Source of the DNA: Apricaphanius iberus
Lineage: Eukaryota; Chordata; Actinopteri; Cyprinodontiformes; Aphaniidae
NCBI GenBank assembly: GCA_028564705.1
Contig: JAPXFQ010002706.1
Coordinates: 2,108,001 to 2,172,000, forward strand
Direction of reading: 5' to 3'
Length of the DNA: 64,000 bases
This document shows, in pieces, positions 53,085-64,000 of the stretch (the first letter of the stretch is position 1; each line of letters begins with the position of its first letter). The notes beneath the pieces were generated by a model. That model did not search any database. It was not told the DNA's origin and worked only from the letters and a program-made list of their open reading frames with translations. The position numbers and the translations under genes were made by a program.

Positions 53085-56000
53085 CAGGGTCAGATTAACA
53101 CTTTGTCGTACCCTGGGCACAATATTCAAGGGCCCCATCATCACGACCCCAGGATCACCATAATATGGATATATAAAGAATATATTACTGTAATTTACAC
53201 TCAATACTTCAAATTCTAACTGTCATCAGGTGTATTTTGATGCATCAATATAATGCTCATAGAACTACAAATGCACTACAATCTCTCCTATGAAAGATAT
53301 TCACTCACATATTATGCTATGAAAACAAAATACATCAGCATATGTTACAATCTGGTAAAATTGATCCACTACTTTAAGGAGAGAAGTATCCTTCATTAAA
53401 AAAAGAATTAAAAGGCAACCACTTTCAAACAATTGTTTATTTAACAACACTCATTCCCAACAGAAATGTAATGAATTGATAGTTATCACAGAAAACCACA
53501 GAATCAAGAAACATTTTGGTCCTCAGATCATTTTAAGCAGAAATCACCCTTACAGGGTGATCCTGTCTCCTTACAATTCAACAAGGCAATCAAGTTATTA
53601 GTCCAACACAAAGATTTGAAATCTGCCATTTATCCCTCCACAACAATTTGCAGCATTTTTATAAAGCTGGGACCTCAAGGAAAATTCTGACACAATTTCT
53701 CTCTAGAAGACTATATAAAAATAAATACTGCAAAACCTGTCAAAACACACAATTTTAATCCTAAACAATGAGGAAGTGCATGCTTTAATTTGGCATCTTA
53801 TATTGGCTTTTTTCTGGAATTTGACTGTGCAAACTGATGTATGATATCTTCAAAATCAAGGCCACTAACAAGTTCATGTTCAATGGCTAAGAGAGAAAGT
53901 GCAGAGAGCCGTGTCTGTGACATAGTGGTCCTCAGCTCATTTTTAACCCGTTTTAAAACAGAAAATGACCTCTCACCCTCACAGTTAGACACAGGTAAGG
54001 TTAAAAACAGTCTTAGTGCAACATAAACATTCGGAAATGTTGTCTTAAGTCCATGTCTGTCAAGAGCTTGTAGCAGCTGTACAGGTGAAGTATCATGCTG
54101 CACAAAGTGCTTGAACTGAATAAGTTCATCTGACAAGGAACTATCCAGATCTGTTGGATAAGTGGAGCTCAGTTTAGCAGCTTTTACACGCACATCACAA
54201 TCATCACAGTCCCTCTCAAATAAAACCCCAAAGAGGTCACACACATGGGTGTAGGCTTCTATGCGCTTGGATAGGCATGAATAAAGTCTGTCAATGATGA
54301 CGTAATATGTTTCAACTTTAAATTTCAGACTGCTGTCATTAAAGGCTACTTCACTGTCATCAGCAGACTCATCTGTAAATCTCTTTCTTTTTCTCACACG
54401 TTGAATGTCAAACTGGTAGTTTTGTGTCACACTGACCGCACGCGCTGATTCTTCGAGCTCTGAAAACTGTTCTCTCAAAGTGCCAACGTATGAAAGCAGT
54501 GAGCGCAAAAGTCCAAGAGCAGTAGCTAAATCCATATCACTCTTTTGGAGTCGGTCACTTGTTGCCTTAAATCTATGCAGTACCTGGTCCCACAGCATAG
54601 TCATTATTACTGTCTCCAGTTTATCAAGTTTTGTGACCAATGCAGCAGCTTCGAGTTTGGTTTGTGTTTTCTCATCACAGTCTAATGATATTTTGGCTAA
54701 TATATCTCTAATTGCTGTGTAATTTTCTTTGAGAGCTTTTGTGGAGTCTGCTCTGCAATTCCATCGGGTGGTGCTGAGGAATTAAAAAGTGTATTTAACG
54801 TTATGTTCACTATCATTGAACACTGTATTCCAGCGATGTGTTGATGCACTACAAAATCTATACAGAGACTGTAGCAGTTCAAAAAAAGAGTTAACCTCCT
54901 CACAGCAATTATCAACGCAGTTAACACCAACGAGGTTCAGAGAATGGGCAGCACACGGAGTATAATGAATTAGCGGGTTTTGTTTTTTCAAGTGCGCCTG
55001 GAGCCCGCTGTATTTGCCAGCCATGTTGCTAGCATTATCGTAACTTTGGCCACGACAGTTTGACAAGTCTAACCCCAAGCATCGCACCATTTCAATCACA
55101 GATTCAGCTAGACTGACACCTGTGTGGCTGTGGATGGGCTCAAACCCCAGGAATCTTTCCACTACTCTGCCATCCGCACTGACAAAAAGAAAAACAAATG
55201 TGAGCTGATCTACATGTGCTAAATCTGGTGTTGAATCAACAATTACAGAGAAATATTTTGCACGTTTGATTTCCTCTGCAATCACTTGCTTAGTTTTTTT
55301 ACCCATTAATGAAATAAATTCCTCGCACACAGTTGATGACAAGTAAGATGGCTTACCTCTACCCTTATTGCCATGTTTCTCAAGGTGCTCCTTTAAAAAG
55401 GGGTCAAACTCCGCTATCAGTTCAAGCAGTTCCAAATAGTTCCCATTGTGCGCAGAGCCCAACAGTTCATTGTCACCTCGATATGGCAGTCCTCTCGCTC
55501 CCAAAAATGTAATAACAGCCACAACACGTCTGAGGACTTCCTTCCAGTACTGCTGTTCTGCGTCACGCTGTCGGGTTAGAGAAGCGTCCACTCTGCACTC
55601 ATATTTAGATCTGTGCAATAAAGACTGCATGTTTTGTTTATGTTCTGCACTCTTTTCGTGATCACTTATCCTCTCTGGATGTTTCCAATCGCAGAATCCG
55701 CTGATAAATGCGTGCTTTTGGGGTGACAGAAGTTTACAGGCATAGCAATAAACTGATCCAGTTGACGGCGAGTAAAGAAGCCATTCCTTTGGCACAATTT
55801 GATTGTTTGGGAGCCCCGGCAGTGAAGCAAATCGTTGGTGAGGGAGCGTGTCCTACTTCCAAGTCCGGACTCCCTTAGCGATGCAGGATACTTGGCGGCC
55901 CGGTTCTGGAAAGCTGCAGGCCCTCGGCAAATCGCGTCTTCGCGGAGCCGCTCCGTAAGGGCCCCCCACAGTGCAGGATCCCTTGGGAGTAGAGGCGTTG

Positions 56001-56699
56001 AGATGCAGGGGCTGCTCCCAGACTCGACAAACGGCTCAGGTGGCGGTGAGACTGGAGACCCGCCATCACCGCTTCCCTCAACGTTCAGACTCCCTGCCTC
56101 GGGTTTGTTGCTTGACGTTCCTGCTGGCTCCTCGCTCTCCGGGCTGTAAACGTAAGCTGGCGCTGGCCATATAGAGGAGTCCTGGCTAGCTGAGTGGTCC
56201 TCGTCGTTGACGGAAGCTGACTTAACAGAACTATCTGTAACATTAATAGGAGTGAAGAAATGACCTATTTTAGGTATATACTTTAAAATTTTTGCATTTC
56301 TTATGTCCTTTTCCTTTTTTAATTTCCGCTTCGCGCTCCCGCTTAGCTTCTCCATGTCTTTTTTGTCTCCTGTAGTAGCAACGCTTGACGTAACGTAACC
56401 CGCTCAGCGTAAACTTTGACCCACCTCATACGGACTGACCAATGAGAAGAGGGTCTAAGAGGGCCTCTGTTCATTAGTCAGTTCACATACGGATTCTCCA
56501 ACGCTCCCAACTCACGTTTGAAATAATACGCAGGACGTCTCTCTTTGCAGCGCAAAAGCCAGCGTGGACAGTTTGTTTAATATATAGCGGGAGATTACCA
56601 GATACAGTACTTTGCTTGTGTCCTTGCTGCCCTGGGCCCTTTAGAGGTCGTGGGCCCCTGGGCAATTGCCCAGTTGCCCATATGGTTAATCCGGCCTTG
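53085..56699 (-). mobile_element. Near-complete hAT transposon with perfect 8-bp duplication
   Basis: AGGACAGG lies on both sides (53077-53084, 56700-56707). The ends are CAGGGTCAGATTAACAC and GGTTAATCCGGCCTTG, imperfect inverted repeats, and the next bases include 'ccctgggcac' and 'ggcccctgggc' type subterminal motifs. It is 3.6 kb with one transposase gene on the minus strand carrying only two clear lesions. Confidence 0.95.
53798..56355 (-). pseudogene. hAT transposase (TTF/ZMYM1-like), two lesions
   Basis: The ATG at 56353-56355 begins with MEKLSGSAKRKLKKEKDIR, then a Ser/Pro-rich linker. One frameshift lies near 55800-55860. The next frame has a TTF-type zinc finger (VYCYACKLL, then DWKHPERISDHEKSAEHKQN). 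The catalytic region shows SVIVDSTPDLAHVDQ (first Asp) and CRGQSYDNASNMAGKYSG (second Asp). An in-frame TAA at 54782-54784 follows VKYTF; the same frame then goes on with STTRWNCRADSTKAL. The C-terminus has NCEGERSFSVLKRVKNELRT (catalytic Glu and hAT dimerisation motif) and ends at 53798. These are the marks of a DUF4371-type hAT transposase. It would need both lesions absent to work. Confidence 0.93.
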
Positions 56700-56707
56700 A
56701 GGACAGG

Positions 56708-58729
56708 CGTCTCATTCCCTGATCAAATTGATGTGAAAGTAACCAGGTGGTTGCTTATTGTTAGAAATTGCCAAACCTAAAGTACTTGTTTGTTCTAAAA
56801 GTCTAATCTATATTTGAATATGACTTTTGTTTCATAGATTTCCTATTTAAACAAACCCAAATGTGCTAATTGGCCCAGATATTCTGATTTTAAATACTGA
56901 AAACAGTTCATACTTCAAAAACATTTGTCAGATTCTTTAAAATGAGTCAAACATAGTCAAACTGATTTGTGTAACTAAAACTCCAGTTACTTCCTCTACA
57001 TGGCAGTTTACCTTTTTTCTTAAATGTTTGTAACATGTATAATACTCCAATTTCCATTAACAATAAACCAAAAAATACAAATCATTTGATAAACAAGCTT
57101 CAAAAGATAAAATTTCTCTAAACAAAAGTTTTAAAATTAAAACAAAACAACAAAAATCAGCATTTTACAGTCAATCCCAATTATCCTCTCAGGCTTCTTT
57201 TTGTTTCTCAAATTATAAACACCAAATTGAATTGAAGCTTCTAGAAATGTCAAATAAATGACCACCGAATCATTTTGCTTTACCTCAGTATCTCAATCAA
57301 CATTCCCCAAATGTATCATTAATAAATAGCCTGCAGTTTTGCAATTCCAGTCAGGATCCACTTCAAAGTAAATATACATACAAGTTGAGAGAAAAAAAAT
57401 ATATATATCTATACCAACTGTCAGCAACAAAGTCTTCACTATTTAAAAGGTATATTATTCCATTGTGCTATTCTATTCTATTATCTTAACTGTTCTAGAA
57501 CCTTTTTCTCTAAATTCAAGAGGCAAAAATTCCCTCTGCATCAAGTTGACTAGCTACCAGATCATGCATAGCATCTGACAGATTAATTTTAAAATGTAAA
57601 ACCTAAACCCAATTCCTATTTTCCGCCAACACAGAAATCTTCAACAGATTTTGAAAACTTGCATTTATCTCTACACTTGAAAACAAAACAAAAAGTTATT
57701 TAAATTTACTTGCTTCAATTGCATAAATTGTTTCCACACAATCAGAATAAATTAATTAGAGCTTACTTTTTTTTAATATAAATTAAACTAACATTTAGAA
57801 TTAAGCTGATATTTATTGGTTGTTTTTCAACAAATTTAGCACATAATATAGTCATTTTTCTTTTAGTCATTAGAACATTTTCAAATTCAGCAACAACTTG
57901 CTTCTTGTCATTGCTCTTACTCAATGTTTATATGTAAAGTAAATAAAAACAGATGCTTTTAAGATGACTCTTTTTCTTATAAAACAAAGTTTTCACATTC
58001 ATAATATCTACTTGCTGTTTAAAGATTACCACTATGATAATTATTGTTTTTCATATTACTCAACAATGTATTTAGTCAAGTAACCAGTAACAGGTAACTG
58101 TAATAATAAAGCCTTTTTATTTTAATATTTGTATAAAGAAGAGGCAATATTTCCCAAACAGCATTACTAAAGTCTACAGGGCTAGAAGATATAGCCTAAA
58201 TGAAAAGTAGTTAATAATTACTTAAATTGTACTTATTTAAATCATGGAAATAGGAAAAACGTGTATAACTTGTGCAGCACTTACTACGTTTATTTCTGTA
58301 AATTGAACAACCTGCCAATTCCTAACCGTTCATACTAGATAAGGTTATATGGTTCTGTGAGATGTTTTTCCAAATGAATTTCTAATTCTTCAAAAACTAC
58401 AGCACTTAATATGTCTATAATACATACTAGCCATTAATCTCAGTCTTTTATCATGAAGTATTCTACTATTCAATAGTTCATCAATTTTGTAAACTTTTCT
58501 ATCTTATGTCTAAACTAAGTCATTATGAAAATGGACACACCAATATTCATCAAAATGTTTCAGTTTTCTTTGCAAGAATTTAAACGTTATTTGTAAAAAA
58601 TCTATTTTTCTGCTCTTCAATATATCCAATTAATTATTTTATGAATACATCTTTTGATTTTATTCTTTAAGCAGCTCACCATTCACACTCAATGTCCGAT
58701 TTTTCAACTAGATATTTTACTTTTGTCAC
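56708..58729. other. No recognisable gene
   Basis: About 2 kb of very AT-rich DNA without convincing ORFs or repeats. Confidence 0.7.
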
Positions 58730-60023
58730 CAATTCAATTCAATTCAGTTTATTTATATAGCGCCATTTCACAACAGATGTCATCTCAAGGCACTTTACAA
58801 AAAGAGTTATTACAATACAATGTTTAGTGTAGAAATTACAGAACCACAGAAGATTGCGTCGTGGAATTCTCAGCAATCCCTCATACTGAGCAAGCATGCA
58901 GCGACAGTGGGAAGGAAAAACTCCCTTTTAACAGGAAGAAACCTCCGGCAGAACCAGGCTCAGCACAAGCGGTTATCTGCCGCGACCGTCTGTGGCTTGG
59001 AGAATACATAACAGAGACACAGAAAGAGCAATAGAACTGATGCACAAGTTTGTTGCAGGACGTGGAGAATTTTCCGTCACTGCAATGCCATCTTAGTCAG
59101 GGTCGTCAAGCAGGGCTAATCCGGAGCACCTACTATAATAGAAAACAGGTTAGTGCTTGAATTGACAGCACATCATGCAGTTGGGGAGAAGTAGGAGAGA
59201 AAGTAGGAACAGACCCTAATAATGTCCTCCAACAGCCTAGCCTAAAGCAGCATAGCTACTAACATTAACCTGTCTCCTAGCTACTAGGAGACCTGGCTAC
59301 CAACACTCTGTCTGAGTCCTCCTGACCCGTGGACGGTGTAGGGCCGGTAACGCCCCCGTCATGCCGGGGTCTTCTCGGAGTCGGGTTGTTTGAGAATGCA
59401 GCCCAAAGTGGGTGGTAAACTCCATCTAAGGCTAAATACCGGCACGAGACCGATAGTCGACAACTATCTTAAGGAAAAATAGACAGAACTGAGAGGACAG
59501 AGTTGAAGAGGGCGAGAAACGTTTAAGAGATAAACGGGTGGGGTCCGCACAGTCTCCCGGGGAATTCAACCCGGCAGGTAATGGGCGGCCGCACTGTGCG
59601 GGAGGATCCCCTTGAGGGACCTCTCTCCGGCGCTGGCTGGCCCCTGTGGGGCACATTTCTTCCGCGGCGGTAAGCCGCGACCGGCTCCGGATCTTTACCT
59701 GGCTTACATTAATCTATCTCTACCTAGCTACTCTACCTCTTCCTATCTCTTCCTAACTTTTGACACTCTGCCTGACTACTAACATTAACCTGTCTCTTCC
59801 TATCTACCTGTCTGACCTGACTCTAACTACCTATAAACATATCTCTAACTGTAAGCTTTGTCAAAGAGGAAAGTTTTTAGCCTAGTTTTAAAGATAGACA
59901 AATTGTCTGCTTCACGAACCAACCCTGGGAGCCGGTTCCATAGGAGGGGAGCCTGATAGCTGAAAGATCTGCCACCCATTCTACTTTTAGAAATCCTAGG
60001 AACTACCAGTAAACCTGCAGTCT
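58730..60023 (-). mobile_element. 5'-truncated L2 LINE carrying the same 28S rDNA insert
   Basis: Reverse-complement relative of the 3' end of the 3-8 kb element. It contains the last about 55 codons of ORF2 (to [15 protein letters not shown]), the whole 3' UTR and the GAATT tail at 58730-58748. The rDNA insert sits at the same place in the UTR. Confidence 0.95.
59313..59691 (+). rRNA. 28S rRNA gene fragment in L2 3' UTR, second copy
   Basis: Plus strand reads 28S sense because the L2 copy is on the minus strand. It has 'gggtggtaaactccatctaa', 'ataccggcacgagaccgata' and 'cggcggtaagccgcgaccgg'. Compared with 7319-7742 it lacks the 24-bp duplication and has a 12-bp deletion near 59323. Confidence 0.93.
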
Positions 60024-62344
60024 AGGACACCAGACTGTCCTAATTTCATCATCTACACCCATTTGTCATAATTTTATTCATGCTCAAATTTTCCATTTTC
60101 ACTTCAATTCAACGTCATATCACCTTGGCTATCTGCTTTTATTCTGCTCCCTTTCTGTTCTGCAGTTTATCCACCTAAATTTTAAGATTAAATTCTTAAA
60201 TTATTACAATATTATTTTATTTAGAGGTTCCGAGACGTAACTGTCCACAATCTGGAATCCTATTTGGGTCTGAATATGGGGCCTGCTTCCGTAAACAGAC
60301 ACAAAAGGAACCAAACAGTATCATCTCAGAAAAAATATCTCCATAGCAGATAAATTACGGTAAGCAATCGCTTCTTTATCTATTTAAAAATATATTTTTA
60401 GGGACGATTTTATTTGTTATAGCCTCACCTTTTTAACTCAAAGTTTGTCATACTATGGAAAAAAAGGAAGCAGATTTAATAAACTATTCAATTTAAAATA
60501 AAATTTAGATATATTCATCTGACTCTTGAATGTGTGCACTGCTGTTTTTCTTTTTCTGTTTTACTGATAGGTCGCTTATAAACGATACATCCCTAAGGAC
60601 CAACTCTTCAATAGTAACTGAACTCCTATAGGAGCCAGAATGGTATTGTTTTCAGTAAGCCTCAAAATGAGTCGGAATTCTCGACACACTACGTCACATT
60701 GCCTGCTTCAAAAACTATTTAATTATTCTTTATGTTTACTTTCTTTTCGATGGAGCCCAATATGTTTAATTCAGTTTCTTCTACTTTATTTATTTACTTA
60801 TTCATCATTATTTACTTTTAAATAATACTTTATACTTTTTTAAAATGGTTTTAATCACAAGACTCCTCAACAACCACAACACAGAGATCTCTTCACACAC
60901 ACACACACCGACACACACAATTGTTCGCTATCTCTCATTTATGCAAGACTCAGATAGATTTATGTATTTATTTGTAATCTTATCGCTTCAAGGACTCGAA
61001 ACCTCAAAATTTATGAAACAACATTATCTTAAACTTCACTTACCGGTTTTGAGTCCTTGAAAAGATTCATCAGCTATCTCCACTCCGGGGGAGAATCACA
61101 CATCTGCACTGGCACTCTAAGGCGGAGAACCTCCAATTTCCAGCAGCTCAGGGTGCTCCTTCCCCGGAGAGCAGACGAGATGCCGAAAAGAAAAGAGAAA
61201 TACCATCAACAATAAATTCTTAATCAGACTCACATTCACTAACCTAGGTTTAATTTCACTTAATTCCATGACGTCTTTATTCCTAAATCACCATAAAACG
61301 TTCTTGACCTTAGAGAGTCCCAGACTCTCGCAGCTTCCCACAAGCTGTTACTGACCTGTGATCACAACCCAAACAAGTTTTTGTAGACCTCACCTACAGG
61401 AACACTTTAAACCTAGTCTCGATCCCAGATCGTATCGGCAGAACGCGTCCGCTCTTGCTACATTAAGTCCTATACTTCCAAAAAAATAAATATTTAACCT
61501 GCCCAAAAAGAGAAAACATTTTTCTTTCATGTAAACATTTATTTTAGAGTAGTCAATTAGGAATTTTTGTACATTTTATTTTTTTAAAGTCTACTTATCT
61601 GTATATCTGCAAAAATTAAATCCCGTCTCCAAACTCTGATCACGTCTGTGGTCACCATCTGAAGGATTTTAATTTATATTCAATTTAAACCTTAACTCTA
61701 TAAATTCCATGCGTGTTCATTTTTATCAGAGAGGAGACAAGAGTAATTTAATTTTCTTTAGATTTCAATACAAGAAATCAAATACTGGTTCACAGGGTTG
61801 CTTAAAACAAATCAAATATTTAGCTTACAGAGTGGTATAAATTATCCACACTCTGGGTCACCCTACCTAGGAGGAATGAAAACGTATATAACAGAAACAT
61901 TAAGTTTTATATTTTAACACAAAGTTAGAGAAACTCCCCTATAGCTTCATACATGGGACACAAAACATCATTGGTTCATTCAAACTTTTGCAAAGACCAG
62001 CCTCCTTACAACCATGCATGCATAATTAATTACCTTCCTGTTATTCTGACTTTACAAACCAGCTCTAACTAGAGTTTTTGCTGACCGTTATTTCTTACAT
62101 CCTTCCATTGTCAATTGTATGGTGATGTTATCTGCCTGTGCTTTCCTGCTCAATGTCCTGTTTTTCTGTGACCCAAACAAGAGCTGACTCTGCAAAATAC
62201 CTCTAAAACAATCTTAAAAGAATAATTAAAAAGTATGGTAACTAAAACACCTTAATCAAACATTAATAAACGTTTAATATACTTCAACAGGCGGGAGCTG
62301 CTGACATCTCTCTTAAGAAATCTGAAATTCTAAAGAAAGACTTC
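60024..62344. other. No recognisable gene; short (CA)n
   Basis: A short CA-rich microsatellite lies at about 60894-60920. A slightly GC-richer stretch at 61075-61200 has no ORF I recognise. Confidence 0.6.
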
Positions 62345-63400
62345 TTGGATTTACTCCAGAACTTTGACAACAACAAAGTATAACTTCACATATCTGGACC
62401 AATTGCAGCAACACCCTCAGACGAACAATTTAGCAGGATCAGGTCTTTTAGCAGGTTTTTTAAAGCTGTCTGTGCTGAAAGGTCTATTCGATTTCTAAAT
62501 AATTTTAAGATTTTTTGTGAAAGTAGACATCTAATCAGAAAAGATAGATGTCATATCAATAAGAAAGGTCAGAAACTTTATGTCTCGAATTTGCTAACTC
62601 ATGTGAACTCACTGCCCTGTTCTCAAACTGAGACACATCGTGGATGCCAACCTGCTGTAACACACAGAGAACAAGACATCCTCACACCTGTCAGTGATAA
62701 CACCTCCATAGTCATACCAGCTGACTGTGCAACAACTCCGTCAGATAACGTTCAAAAGAAACAAAGACTTCCAGTACCTCTATGTGGAAACAAATCAGCC
62801 GAGTCAGCTGACTTACCCCCCCCCCCCCCCCCCCCGACAGGAAACATAAGATCACTTTTAGGAAAATCACTCATAATCAATGATTACATCATCACATATG
62901 ATACAAAACTATCTATTTCTCTCAGAAACTTGGCTGGATGAAAATACAGAACAAACTGTATTTAAGAGACTTATCCACTTCATTAGTGAGACCAGAAAAA
63001 ACAACAAAGGGGGAGTGGACTTGCCAATATCTTTCACAATTCGCTAAACCTCAAAAAGGTATCGCTAGGCATATTCAACACCTTTGAATATTTAGCTACT
63101 GCTACCACCAAAACCTAACACAAAATTTTTTAACGACTTCAATAACCTTTGCTCTGCAATATGTCTAGACTATGACCAGATAGCAATTGTGGGAGATTTC
63201 AACATTCATACTGACAAACCCAAAGACATAGGAACAAAATCACTAAATGACGACCTTCATAACTTTGACCTAACCCAACAGATTAATGAGCCAACGCACA
63301 ACCGAGGACACACTCTGGACCTACTTACTATCAAAGACTTAAATATCTCTAGCATTACCATAACTGATATGGCATTATCTGACAATTTCTGCATTTGAAA
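62345..63400 (+). pseudogene. CR1/L2-group LINE: ORF1 end and endonuclease, decayed
   Basis: ORF1 C-terminal part in broken frames: RIRSFSRFFKAVCAERSIRF, then LIRKDRCHINKKGQKLYVSN, which matches the end of the esterase domain (compare RRDGIHPTEDGASLLSRN at 3.9 kb). A 116-codon open stretch from 62591 follows, with a proline run from a poly-C tract. Endonuclease pieces come next: LAETW-like LRNLAG region, then [31 protein letters not shown] and ALSDNFCI. The catalytic SDH reads SDN here. Reverse transcriptase is absent. This is another LINE family, distinct from the rDNA-bearing one. Confidence 0.75.
62816..62835. repeat. Poly-C tract (20 bp)
   Basis: An uninterrupted C run that encodes a proline string in the decayed LINE. 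Confidence 0.97.
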
Positions 63401-64000
63401 GTACAATCCAAACCAACATATATAATCGGAGTAAAACCACTGTGAAAAAACACCTTGAGGAATACCATATCTTGGTGAACACTTTTATGTACATTTTTGT
63501 ATAACCTGCTTTACATATATTTGGGGTAACATTTTTATATGTAGTTTCATATAACTTACCTTATTATTTCAAAAAGGAACAAGCTGGTTACACAGAGGTT
63601 GAAGGACAAGTTGTTTATACAGAGGTAAAAGGGAACTATTATACCAGGATCCCTCCCTTTTGCTGGGCCGATACTAGAAGAGATAAGAGAAACACTCCTT
63701 AGGGAGGGTACAAGAATTATTGACGGTCGGGTCATTGAGTCTAAACTATGAAAGAATACTGGGTGTGTTCAACTGTGATTCTGTGTTGTGGTGCTGTAGT
63801 AAAAGTGTGATGCCCTATTCAGAATTTAGTCAGACTTTGGTCTGGCTCCATCTGAACAGGTGTGTTGCCTCAAACAAAATTCTGTTGTGTGGTTGTGTTG
63901 TTTCTCTCTGTCCTTGAGTCTTATTCTGAAAAGGTTCCGCTGAGGAGCGTCGGGTCCTTTAAAACATACAGATAGCAGTTCCTGATTGAAGAAGGAGTTT
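63401..64000. other. No assigned gene; LTR-like look
   Basis: 'tttggtctggctccatctga', 'ctctctgtccttgagtctt' and an end-like 'gtcgggtcctttaaaa' give it the look of a retroviral-type LTR, but no boundaries or partner are visible before the window ends. Confidence 0.25.

Noticed and set aside
59432..59656. 74-codon ORF on the minus strand
   Set aside because: It lies across the 28S rDNA fragment and L2 3' UTR and is a chance frame in conserved rRNA sequence.
1..64000. Bacterial or phage origin of the window
   Set aside because: Element types (LINE, SINE, BEL, hAT, piggyBac), AT-rich spacers and splice-like signals are all eukaryotic; Polinton genes occur as endogenous elements in fish.

Overview
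The window is vertebrate, almost certainly teleost fish, nuclear DNA. It is AT-rich and I could assign no host protein-coding gene. What fills it is a nested pile of transposable elements of the mix usual in ray-finned fish: L2, L1/Tx1, RTE/Rex3 and Rex1-like LINEs, a tRNA-derived SINE, Ty3/gypsy and BEL/Pao LTR elements, a DIRS-type recombinase scrap, Tc1, hAT, PIF/Harbinger, piggyBac and Kolobok-like DNA transposons, and broken Polinton/Maverick (adintovirus-like) genes. The 3' end motif of the L2 copies, a GAATT-type tail preceded by a 'gcgctatataaataaactg' block, is one I associate with percomorph or killifish-like genomes, but I cannot name a species.

Layout. 0-3 kb: a truncated L1/Tx1 reverse transcriptase joined to a decayed Polinton-type DNA polymerase B (minus strand). 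3.06-8.33 kb: a full-length L2-clade LINE with ORF1 and an uninterrupted ORF2; its 3' UTR carries about 420 bp of antisense 28S rDNA. 8.3-12.6 kb: gene-free DNA and a minisatellite split by a terminal-inverted-repeat element. 12.6-14.07 kb: a Tc1 element. 14.5-17.6 kb: Polinton-type packaging ATPase, a small basic protein and a third small protein, separated by an LTR-like block and a hAT MITE. 18.4-20.6 kb: scrambled piggyBac with a nested MITE and a SINE. 20.97-22.33 kb: Polinton-type protease and major capsid protein (minus). 22.4-25.3 kb: gypsy pol, split by a THAP-bearing Kolobok element. 25.8-27.0 kb: LINE tail with a hAT MITE. 30.35-36.0 kb: a BEL/Pao provirus with both LTRs and a perfect target duplication, but lacking its reverse transcriptase. 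37.9-48.8 kb: LINE fragments (L2, RTE, L1), a Kolobok-like element, a second degenerate antisense rDNA piece, Harbinger and Tc1 ends. 49.8-51.7 kb: a piggyBac element folded back into about 370-bp inverted arms. 53.1-56.7 kb: a near-complete hAT with perfect 8-bp duplications. 58.7-60.0 kb: a truncated L2 copy with the same rDNA insert. 62.3-63.4 kb: another decayed LINE.

Two things stand out. First, an L2 lineage carries a piece of 28S rDNA, antisense, inside its 3' UTR: two copies in the window have it, a third has the matching empty site, and one rDNA-bearing copy has an intact ORF2, so the insert has been retrotransposed as part of the element. Second, at least five Polinton/adintovirus-type genes (polymerase, ATPase, small basic protein, protease, capsid, and probably a sixth) lie scattered over about 21 kb in both orientations, all broken or interrupted except possibly one small ORF. 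That looks like one endogenous element taken apart by later insertions. All family calls are by eye from motifs; no searches were run.
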